Shown: one piece after another, positions 1-5,761 of the stretch | How the letters are laid out: each line of letters opens with the position of its first letter | How positions within the stretch are numbered: the first letter of the stretch is position 1 | Source: Myxococcales bacterium | GTDB lineage: Bacteria > Myxococcota > Bradymonadia > UBA7976 > UBA1532 | Reading direction: 5' to 3' | DNA length: 5,761 nucleotides | NCBI GenBank assembly: GCA_020430675.1 | Contig: JAGQJJ010000301.1 | Span: forward strand, 1 to 5,761 | Program-made: the position numbers and the translations under genes | Notes under the pieces: generated by a model | The model's database searches: none | Told to the model about the DNA's origin: nothing | The model's input: only the letters and a program-made list of their open reading frames with translations

Positions 1-62
1 ACGCCGCGCGGATCGCCGCCCGCGCCGTCGAGCGCCGCGGCCCGCTTATCGGCCTGGATTGA
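1..62 (+). CDS. 3' end of an unidentified gene (partial)
   Basis: Reading from base 3, the frame gives AARIAARAVERRGPLIGLD followed by a TGA stop at 60-62. Nearly all third codon positions in this frame are G or C, as in the genes downstream, while the other two frames give arginine/proline-rich translations typical of out-of-frame GC-rich DNA. This supports a real coding tail entering from the left edge. Nineteen residues are too few to assign a family; they look like the end of an amphipathic, Arg/Ala-rich helix. The gene lies on the same strand as the operon and ends 41 bases before its first start codon, so it could be an upstream operon member or an independent gene. Confidence 0.5.
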   Translation, partial: AARIAARAVERRGPLIGLD

Positions 63-68
63 CCGGCC

Positions 69-97
69 TTTTCCCCCGCCGGGCCGCGTGCTAGTTT
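69..97 (+). promoter_or_regulatory. Candidate leaderless promoter of the operon
   Basis: The gap between the upstream stop and the ATG at 104 holds TAGTTT at 92-97, which fits the TANNNT form of a -10 element. It ends six bases before the ATG, the distance expected when transcription starts at or beside the start codon. A pyrimidine-rich TTTTCC at 69-74 sits 17 bases upstream as a weak -35. A better -35 match, TTGACC at 59-64, is too far away (27 bases). No purine-rich Shine-Dalgarno sequence precedes the ATG, which agrees with a leaderless message. This rests on motif spacing alone. Confidence 0.35.
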
Positions 98-103
98 GCC
101 GCC

Positions 104-754
104 ATGTTGTGGTACATCCTCATCGGGATGGGCGTCGCCGGGCTGATCGGCGTGCTCATCTCGCGCAAGAAAAAAGAAGAGCAGTCGCGTCAGCAGGCCC
201 GCGAGGCCGTGGTGCGCGGCGCCAACGTCACCAATGACATCACCGGCGTGCGCAAGGGCGGCGTGTTGCACCTGCCGCCGTTTGGCAAGCAGCGCGCGCC
301 CATCGAGACCTATGTGCGCACCCGCCACCGCTACGAAGACGGCGGCGCGCCGTGGTACGAGCTGGTCTGCGAGCATGGCAACCGCGAGCTGCTCATCGAG
401 TGGTCGCGCGAGGGCCGTGCGGTCTATGTCACCGCCGGCTTCGAGGACGAGAACCCCAGCCTCGAAGACCTGGGCCTCGACGAGTCGAAGCTGATCGACT
501 TCGACGAGGCCGAGCGGGGCAGCTTCCCGTGGGATGGCGCGACCTGGCACTACGTCGAGTCGGGCGAGCGCATGTACTTCGAAGACGATGGCCGCGACCG
601 CGAAGGCTTCTATTGCTGGGAGTTCGAAGACGAGGGCGAGTCGCGCCAGATCACGGTCGAGAAGTGGGTCGGCGAGCGCAAGTTCCAGGTCTACCACCTG
701 TGGCGCGTCGACCCGAAAGGCATCGAGATCTTCGATGCCGGTGACGGCAAGTGA
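104..754 (+). CDS. DUF4178 domain protein with N-terminal membrane anchor
   Basis: A 216-residue protein. Residues 2-20 form one hydrophobic segment followed by RKKKEE, so the positive-inside rule places the rest in the cytoplasm. The soluble part (about 50-212) matches my recollection of DUF4178: a GGVLHLPPFG strand (52-61), RHRY..GG..WYEL (74-87), an IEW strand (98-100), LEDLGL (120-125), a GSFPWDG turn (139-145), EGFYCWEF (167-174) and ITVEKW (183-188). The many aromatic and acidic residues suggest a beta-rich fold. No catalytic motif is evident and the biochemical role of the family is not established. It is the first gene of the operon; its TGA overlaps the next gene's GTG by four bases, suggesting translational coupling. 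Members of this family often occur beside DUF350 and spermidine-synthase-like genes, as here. Family assignment is fairly sure; function is unknown. Confidence 0.85.
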   Translation: MLWYILIGMGVAGLIGVLISRKKKEEQSRQQAREAVVRGANVTNDITGVRKGGVLHLPPFGKQRAPIETYVRTRHRYEDGGAPWYELVCEHGNRELLIEWSREGRAVYVTAGFEDENPSLEDLGLDESKLIDFDEAERGSFPWDGATWHYVESGERMYFEDDGRDREGFYCWEFEDEGESRQITVEKWVGERKFQVYHLWRVDPKGIEIFDAGDGK

Positions 755-2191
755 GTCGAGCGGCCTGGGCGGGCCTTCTGCTGCTCGGCGCGGGACTGGG
801 GCTCGCGGCCTTCCTGCTGACGCGGGGCATCGACCCGGGCGCGGTCGCCGCCGCCGAGTCGGCGAACAAGGCGCTGGTCACCGCCGAGAAGTCGCTCGAA
901 GAGGCCGAAGCGCGCTTTGAAGAGGCGGTCAAAGAAGACCCGGCGCTGCTGGCCGATCGCCCCGAGATCAAAGCCGGCCGCGCGAAGCTCGCCGAGCAGC
1001 GGCAGGCGCTGGCCGCCACCGCCGATGCGCGCAAGCAGCTCGCGACGCTGGTGGAAGGCGACCACCACCGCGACACCGACGCGGTGCTCAAGCAGGCCGG
1101 CACGCTGGCGTCAACGGCGACCGCGGCGCTCGCGGGCATCGACGAGCCGGCGGCCACCGCGCGAGCTGCTCGGCTACAAGACCAATCACGACGCGCTCCT
1201 CACCAGCGCGCGCGAGCAGATCACCGCCGCGCAGGCGCTGCTCGATGACGCCGCCTTCTTCGAGCGCATCGAGCTGGCCGGCACCAGCTACCCCGACGCC
1301 AAGGTTGAACTCGACAAGCGCCGCGACGCGCTGCAAGCCCATGCGCGGCAGATCGTGAGCACCGGCGGCAAGCTGGAAGCGGTCGCCGCGGCCCAGCCGC
1401 CGCAATACATCGAGGTCGGCAGCGCCGCCGAAGCCATCAGCACCGCGCATGGCCGCCTCGTCGAGATGAAAGCCGAGCTGGAGAGCGACCTCGCGTCGCT
1501 GCAAACCAGCATCGACCGCGTCCTCATCGACATGAAAGAGGACGGCGGGCGCTACTACCACAAGTACCGCGTCATCGAGAACGGCGCCTCGCGCGAGACC
1601 GACTGGCAGGAGGTCACCCGCAGCGTCTACCAGCAGCATCGCGAGCACCTGGGCATGGCCATCTACAGCAAGCCGGAAGGCAAGCTGGCCAGCCAGGCCG
1701 AGACCATCGCCGCGCCGCCGGGCTATGCCTATGTCGGCAATACCCGCTATGGCTATTGGGAGCAGCGCAACGGGCAGAGCTTCTGGGTCTTCTACGGCAA
1801 ATATGCGCTGATGCGCGATCTGCTCTGGGGGCCGGGCCGCTATCGGCCGGTGATTCAGGGCGATTACCGCACCTATCGCCGCACGGTCAGCAGCGGCCAG
1901 TCCTGGTTCGGCAAGAACAAGGAATTTGGCTCCAAAGGCACCGAGACCAAAGCGCGCTACGCGGGCAGCAAGTACTTCCAGCAGCAATCGCGCACGAAGT
2001 ACAGCAGCTCGAAATACCAAGGCAGCGCCAATCGCACCGCGGGGCGCTATAGCGGCTCGAAGTATCAAGGCGGCGCGCCATCGAGCGGGCGGTACAGCGG
2101 CTCGCGGTACAGCAGCAGCCCTTCGCGCAGCTTCAGCGGCTCACGCGGCAGTCGATTCCGCGGGTCAAGCTTCGGCGGATTCGGGAAATAG
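751..2191 (+). CDS. Membrane-anchored coiled-coil protein with Gly/Ser/Tyr/Arg repeat tail (frame-broken)
   Basis: One gene split over two frames. It starts at GTG 751, overlapping the previous stop, reads in the first frame to about 1161, then continues one frame over from about 1163 to the TAG at 2189-2191. Joined, it gives about 479 residues. Residues 5-23 are a hydrophobic anchor. Residues 30-250 are Ala/Glu/Lys/Arg-rich, helical and probably coiled coil (for example KSLEEAEARFEEAVKE). Residues about 280-385 are a globular, Tyr/Trp-rich part including PPGYAYVGNTRYGYWEQRN and GQSFWVFYGKYALMRDLLWG. From about 402 to the end it is a degenerate YSGSKY-type repeat tail. I recognise no named family; similar proteins seem to accompany DUF4178/DUF350/aminopropyltransferase clusters, but that is from memory. 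The second half has no good start codon near the break, so two separate genes are unlikely. The break is either a sequence error or a recent mutation, since codon usage on both sides is intact. Confidence 0.7.
1141..1163 (+). other. Frameshift site within the second operon gene
   Basis: Coding sense moves from the first frame (ending ALAGIDEPAATA) to the frame one base later (starting ELLGYKTNHDALL) inside this stretch. The local sequence accgcgcgag is an alternating CG run. Loss of one CG unit, or gain of a single base, would restore a continuous reading such as EPAATA(R)ELLGYK. There is no classic slippery heptamer and no obvious downstream stem here, so programmed frameshifting is not favoured. 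Confidence 0.7.
1955..2188 (+). repeat. Degenerate repeat encoding a YSGSKY-type tail
   Basis: This stretch encodes about 78 residues made almost only of Ser, Gly, Arg, Lys, Tyr, Gln, Ala and Phe. The recurring units are RYAGSKY, KYSSSKYQG, RYSGSKYQGG, RYSGSRYSSS and, near the end, FSGSRGSRFRGSSFGGFGK. At the DNA level, variants of agcggctcgaagta and agcggctcgcggta recur, consistent with a short unit that duplicated and diverged. The spaced aromatic and basic residues in a Gly/Ser background describe a disordered, positively charged tail that could bind an anionic polymer, membrane or nucleic acid, or drive self-association. That role is inferred from composition only. Confidence 0.7.
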
Positions 2192-2193
2192 CG

Positions 2194-3126
2194 ATGTCGA
2201 CTCTGGCCATCGTGTATTCGCTCGGCACCCTGCTGGTCTCGGCCGGCTTGTTGCTGCTCGGCCGCGTCGCGTTTGCGCGCTTCGCCGGCTTTGACGTCAA
2301 CCACGAGCTCACCGAGGCCGACAACCCGGCGGTGGGCACGGCGCTCTTTGGTTTCATCGGCGGGCAGATCGTGGTGCTCGCCGCGCTGCTCGCGACCGAT
2401 GGCGCGGCGATGGATGATCCCACCGGCATCGCTTGGGATCTGGGCGAGCTGGCGGGTTATGGCCTGCTGGCGATCGTGCTGCTCAAGCTGTCGGGCTTCA
2501 TCAACGACCGCCTCATCCTGCACCGCTTCGAGAACCGCAAAGAACTCGTCGACGACCGCAACGTCGGCGCGGGTGCCGTGCTCTGCGGCAGCTATCTGGC
2601 CTCGGGCCTCGTGCTGGCCGGCGCCCTGAGCGGGCGCGTCGATCCGTCGGTGCTGCCCGAGACCGCCACCCGCGGCGAGATCGTGTTGCACGAGGTCAGC
2701 GTCGCGCTCGCCTTCTATGCGCTGGGCCAGATCGCGCTGGTGCTCTACGGCCTGATCTATCAAGCCATCCAGCCGCGCAACGTGCACGAAGCCATCGAGC
2801 GCGACTACGAGCAGGACGGCGTGCGCCATGGCGGCAACGCCGCGGCGGGCTTTGCGTTCGGCGGCAACCTCGCCGCGCTGGGGCTGGTGCTCTATGGCGC
2901 CACCGAAGGCGACTTCACCGGCTGGAGCGACAATCTGCTCAACTTTGCCATCATCACCGGCGCCGGCCTGCTGCTGCTGCCCGCGTGGCGGTACTTCGTC
3001 GATCACGTCATGCTCGGCAAGGCCGACCTGACCAAAGAGATCTACGACGACCGCAACGTGAACGCCGCGCTGCTCGAGACCGCCTCGATGGTCGGCCTGG
3101 CCACGGTGATCATCCTGGTTGTCTGA
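2194..3126 (+). CDS. Tandem DUF350 (YjfL-type) integral membrane protein
   Basis: A 310-residue, largely hydrophobic protein with about eight membrane segments, near residues 5-24, 44-66, 84-103, 123-143, 166-188, 213-234, 246-270 and 290-310. It is an internal duplication of the four-helix DUF350 unit. The hallmark DDRNV occurs before the last helix of each half (residues 120-124 and 285-289), and DNPAVGTALFGF (43-54) corresponds to HGGNAAAGFAFGGN in the second half. E. coli YjfL is a single-unit member; function is not established. Acidic and polar residues next to the helices (DDRN, HEL, ERDYEQD) could line a conduit or binding site, but this is inference. ATG 2194 lies two bases after the previous stop, with a weak GGGA ribosome-site match at 2183-2186. 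Its end overlaps the aminopropyltransferase start by eight bases, so the two are probably coupled and work together. Family assignment is confident. Confidence 0.88.
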   Translation: MSTLAIVYSLGTLLVSAGLLLLGRVAFARFAGFDVNHELTEADNPAVGTALFGFIGGQIVVLAALLATDGAAMDDPTGIAWDLGELAGYGLLAIVLLKLSGFINDRLILHRFENRKELVDDRNVGAGAVLCGSYLASGLVLAGALSGRVDPSVLPETATRGEIVLHEVSVALAFYALGQIALVLYGLIYQAIQPRNVHEAIERDYEQDGVRHGGNAAAGFAFGGNLAALGLVLYGATEGDFTGWSDNLLNFAIITGAGLLLLPAWRYFVDHVMLGKADLTKEIYDDRNVNAALLETASMVGLATVIILVV

Positions 3127-4795
3127 CCAGCCATCCGCCCCACCGCCGGGCCGCGCCACGCGGGCCCTGCTCGCGTTCATCGTGCTGTTCCTCGGCGGCT
3201 CGGGGCTGGTCTACGAGTATTGCCTGTCGACGCTGGCGACCCATCTCTTGGGAAACAGCGTCGAGCAGTTCAGCCTGATCATCGCGCTGATGATGTTTGC
3301 CATGGGCCTCGCCGGCCTCGTGCAGCGCCGCATCGGCGAGCGGGCCGCGCTGGCCGAGGTGTTCATCTTCGTCGAGATCGCCCTGGGCCTCATCGGCGGC
3401 GCCTCGGCCGTGGGGCTGTACCTCGCGTTTGCGTGGATGGTGCATTTCCGCGTCGTGCTCTATGGCCTCGCGCTGCTCATCGGCTTTGGCATCGGGCTCG
3501 AGATCCCCTTGCTGCTGCGCATCAACGCGCGCTGGCGGCATGACCTCAAAGACAACGTCGGCGACATCTTCAGCCTCGATTACATCGGCGCGCTGGGCGG
3601 CGCGCTGCTCTGGGCTTTTCTGCTATTGCCGACGCTCTCGCTCGATCACATCAGCCTCCTCTTGGGACTGGCCAACCTGGGCGTCGCCGGGGTGACGTTG
3701 CTGCTCTTTCATCGCCAGGTGCCGCGCAAGGGTCCGGTGCTCGCGGCGTTGATCGGCGCCATCGCCCTGCTGGGCGGCCTGACGCTCAACGCGCCGACGC
3801 TGATCGAAGCGGCGCGGCAGCGGCTCTATCGCGATCCCATCCGCTACCACGCCGAGAGCGTCTATCAAGACATCGTCGTCACCGGCCGGGGCGATGCCAT
3901 CGCGCTCTATCTCAACGGCCAGCTTCAGTTCGACAGCGCCGATGAGTTCATCTACCACGAGATGCTGGTGCACCCGGCGCTGCTGGCGCTCGACCGGCCG
4001 CCCGAGTCGGTGTTGGTGCTCGGCGGCGGCGACGGCCTCGCGGTGCGCGAGGTGCTGCGCTGGCCGAGCGTGCGTCGGGTGATGCTGGTCGACCTCGATC
4101 CCACCATCACCGCGATGGCGCGCACCTGGCCGCCGCTGGTGGCGCAGAACGGCGGCAGCCTCGCCGACGCCCGGGTCGACGTGCGCCCGCCCGCCGGGGT
4201 GAGCCCCGGCCCCAGCGCGCCGGTGATCAAAGCCGCCGAGCGCCCGCGCGACGCGCTGGCCGGCAGACGCGCAGTGGTCGCCGAAGTCCGCCTGATGCAC
4301 CTCGACGCCGATCTTTTTGTCTCGGAGGTGCCCGACACCTGGGATGCCATCATCGCCGACTTCCCCGATCCCTCCACGCCCGATCTGGCCAAGCTCTTCA
4401 GCCTTGAGTTCTACCAACAGGTGCAAAACCGCCTGCGCCCCGGCGGCGTGCTCGCGGTGCAGTCGAGCAGCCCCTACACCACGCGCGCCGCGTTCTGGGC
4501 CGTGCGCGACACGCTCGAAGCCGCGGGCTTTGCGGTCACGTCATTGCATGCCCATGTGCCCAGCTTCGGCGAGTGGGGCTGGCACTTCGCGCGCCCTGAC
4601 GGGCCAGCGCCCACCTTCACCGGCGCGCCGCCCTTCCCCACCCGCTACGTCGATGAAGCCGCGCTGACCGCAGCCGCGATCTTCCCCCGACCGCTCGCGC
4701 GCCCCGAGGGCCCGCCGCGGGTCTCGACGCGGCTCGATCCCTGGATCATGCGCCTGTACACCGCTGGCGAAGCGGCGGCCCAGGTGGGTCTGTAG
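3119..4795 (+). CDS. Membrane-fused spermidine-synthase-like aminopropyltransferase
   Basis: A 558-residue protein. Residues 15-225 contain about seven membrane segments; residues about 235-558 are a spermidine-synthase-type Rossmann domain. Visible motifs: VYQDIVV (248-254), YLNGQLQF (264-271), IYHEMLVHPAL (278-288), the nucleotide-binding LGGGDGLAVREVL (301-313), the acidic strand end DLDP (325-328), DAD (396-398) and DFPDP (414-418), matching the family D-x-x-D-P with D414 as likely catalytic acid/base and D417 as its partner. Soluble relatives move an aminopropyl group from decarboxylated S-adenosylmethionine to putrescine; the acceptor here is unknown and could be membrane-associated. 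A stretch at about 356-390 looks like an insertion. The start is TTG 3119: an in-frame TGA at 3107 blocks anything further upstream, and the next candidate, GTG 3182, would cut into the first helix. I give no speE symbol because this membrane-fused branch is not the housekeeping enzyme. Confidence 0.88.
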   Translation: MSDQPSAPPPGRATRALLAFIVLFLGGSGLVYEYCLSTLATHLLGNSVEQFSLIIALMMFAMGLAGLVQRRIGERAALAEVFIFVEIALGLIGGASAVGLYLAFAWMVHFRVVLYGLALLIGFGIGLEIPLLLRINARWRHDLKDNVGDIFSLDYIGALGGALLWAFLLLPTLSLDHISLLLGLANLGVAGVTLLLFHRQVPRKGPVLAALIGAIALLGGLTLNAPTLIEAARQRLYRDPIRYHAESVYQDIVVTGRGDAIALYLNGQLQFDSADEFIYHEMLVHPALLALDRPPESVLVLGGGDGLAVREVLRWPSVRRVMLVDLDPTITAMARTWPPLVAQNGGSLADARVDVRPPAGVSPGPSAPVIKAAERPRDALAGRRAVVAEVRLMHLDADLFVSEVPDTWDAIIADFPDPSTPDLAKLFSLEFYQQVQNRLRPGGVLAVQSSSPYTTRAAFWAVRDTLEAAGFAVTSLHAHVPSFGEWGWHFARPDGPAPTFTGAPPFPTRYVDEAALTAAAIFPRPLARPEGPPRVSTRLDPWIMRLYTAGEAAAQVGL

Positions 4796-4796
4796 A

Positions 4797-5761
4797 TTAC
4801 TGCTTGGTCAGGTTCAGCCCGCCGGTGAAGGCATAGCTGACGAAGTCATCATAGGCATAGACCATGATGCCAAACAGGCTGCGGCCTTCGATGAGATGCG
4901 GGCCGTCGTCCACTGGCACATGCTTGTAGAAATAGTTGCTGCCGGGCACCTGAATGCCATCGGCCAGGTCGATGGGCTGGCCGTCGAGCAGCAGCTCGTT
5001 GCCGGGCAGGTAGGTCACGGTCACGTAGTCGCTGAAATACGTGTCGGGCGTCAGGAAGCCATAGCTGCGGCGGTACTGGCGGTCGGGCGGCACGATGAAC
5101 ATGGCCGGGTCGCCCGCGTGCGAGCCGAAGTCGAGCAGGCCGGTGGCTTCCTGGCCCACGATGAAGCCGGCGACCATGATCGGGGTGTCGCTGACCAGCT
5201 GCACCGCGCGCTTGGTGCCAAACTCGCAGAACTGGTCGGGGCGCAGGCGGATGGTGTCCTGCCCGTTGAGGAAGTTGCGGCAATCGGGCACGCCGGCCGC
5301 GCCCGGGGCCATGGGCTGCAGCTGGTTGAACGGCACGCTCAGCGTGATGTTGGCGTCGGCGTTGGTGCCGATGATCTTCCAGTAGATCACCTCGCGCGGC
5401 GCGTTGCGCGCGCGGGTGGCCGGCGGCACAAGCTGGAACGAGTTGCCCCAGGTGTCGACCGGCAGCAGCTGCTCCTGAAGGTGGTCGCAGGCCGCCTGGT
5501 CCTGGGGGTAATTGGTGCAGACATGCACCGCAAACACCGAGATCGGCTTGTTGGCGGTCACCTGCGCGCCCGACAGATCGGTGACGGTGAAGATATTGGG
5601 CGAAGGCGCGCTGTGCACCAGCATCACCTCTTGCGCGGCGAGGCGGTTGGCCACATGGCCACCGGCGGCGCGCACGCGGCCGTCGCGATCGGGCAGCACC
5701 GTGGCGCCGCCGACGAGGCGCACGTCGACGTCGGTATTGTCTTCGGCGGCCACGATGGCGA
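4797..5761 (-). CDS. IgGFc-binding-domain protein, C-terminal part (5' end outside window)
   Basis: The minus-strand frame is open from the right edge to a TAA at 4797-4799, giving about 320 residues. It resembles the IgGFc-binding protein N-terminal domain family: AAEDNTDVDV near the edge, then NKPISVFAVHVCTN, ACDHLQEQLLPVDTWG, SDTPIMVAGFIVGQ, PAMFIVPPDRQYRRSYGFL and a closing VSYAFTGGLNL. Four cysteines (two around CTNYPQDQAAC, two around DCRNF and QFCEF) would suit disulfides in a secreted or surface protein. These bacterial proteins are thought to be extracellular and possibly adhesive; ligand binding is not shown for this one. The GTG at 5753-5751 is not the true start, because the frame and the family motif continue upstream (an AIVAAEDNT reading), so the signal peptide and N-terminus lie outside. 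It converges on the aminopropyltransferase gene with one base between stops and is probably functionally unrelated. Confidence 0.8.
   Translation of the reverse strand, partial: AIVAAEDNTDVDVRLVGGATVLPDRDGRVRAAGGHVANRLAAQEVMLVHSAPSPNIFTVTDLSGAQVTANKPISVFAVHVCTNYPQDQAACDHLQEQLLPVDTWGNSFQLVPPATRARNAPREVIYWKIIGTNADANITLSVPFNQLQPMAPGAAGVPDCRNFLNGQDTIRLRPDQFCEFGTKRAVQLVSDTPIMVAGFIVGQEATGLLDFGSHAGDPAMFIVPPDRQYRRSYGFLTPDTYFSDYVTVTYLPGNELLLDGQPIDLADGIQVPGSNYFYKHVPVDDGPHLIEGRSLFGIMVYAYDDFVSYAFTGGLNLTKQ

Noticed and set aside
63..82. CCGGC (63-67) / GCCGG (78-82) inverted repeat as a terminator of the upstream gene
   Set aside because: A five-base stem with a ten-base loop and no following T-run is expected by chance in DNA this GC-rich.
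1141..1180. Programmed ribosomal frameshifting at the break
   Set aside because: No slippery heptamer, no in-frame stop at the shift site and no evident stimulatory stem; a simple indel in a CG run is the more economical explanation.
917..2191. Treating 917-2191 as a complete separate gene starting at ATG 917
   Set aside because: From 917 to about 1160 this frame reads as Arg/Ser/Pro nonsense while the frame starting at 751 gives sensible coiled-coil protein; real coding sense begins only near 1163.
2065..3180. Long minus-strand open frames, e.g. 2065-3180, 1088-2068 and 3623-4426
   Set aside because: They lie opposite well-supported plus-strand genes, and their translations are His/Arg/Gln/Ala-rich with no motifs, as expected for antisense frames of GC-rich coding DNA.
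4797..5753. A complete minus-strand gene starting at GTG 5753-5751
   Set aside because: The frame stays open to the window edge, the family motif continues upstream, and no signal peptide is found at that GTG, so the gene is partial.
1..5761. CRISPR arrays, tRNA/rRNA genes, insertion sequences or attachment sites
   Set aside because: No spaced direct repeats, cloverleaf-like stretches, transposase motifs or terminal inverted repeats were seen; nearly the whole window is protein-coding.

Overview
The window is strongly GC-rich, with G/C-biased third codon positions and GTG and TTG start codons alongside ATG. The right-hand gene resembles the IgGFc-binding-protein N-terminal domain, a surface or secreted family I associate mainly with Myxococcota, Bradymonadota and other former Deltaproteobacteria. 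I infer a bacterium of that broad group, but no marker gene here proves it.

Layout: (1) bases 1-62 hold the last codons of an unidentified plus-strand gene. (2) A short gap with a leaderless-type promoter candidate follows. (3) A tightly packed plus-strand operon runs from 104 to 4795: a DUF4178 protein with one membrane anchor; a membrane-anchored coiled-coil protein with a Gly/Ser/Tyr/Arg repeat tail, whose reading frame is broken near 1141-1163; a duplicated DUF350 (YjfL-type) integral membrane protein; and a spermidine-synthase-like aminopropyltransferase fused to about seven N-terminal membrane segments. The joints are a 4-base overlap, a 2-base gap and an 8-base overlap. (4) A convergent minus-strand gene starts one base after the operon ends. 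It encodes the C-terminal ~320 residues of an IgGFc-binding-domain protein and runs off the right edge.

The four operon products all carry membrane segments. One has a recognisable polyamine-synthase catalytic core, and the others belong to families without an established biochemical activity. DUF350 proteins are also found beside another polyamine enzyme type, the glutathionylspermidine-synthase-like YjfC in the E. coli yjf cluster. The simplest reading is a membrane-localised system that makes or transfers an aminopropyl/polyamine group, perhaps for envelope stress or membrane modification. The cassette composition is seen directly; the function is inference. No S-adenosylmethionine decarboxylase, which would supply the aminopropyl donor, is present in the window.

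The points most worth following up are the frameshift in the second cistron, the roughly 35-residue insertion in the aminopropyltransferase catalytic domain, and the unexplained role of the repeat-tailed partner protein.
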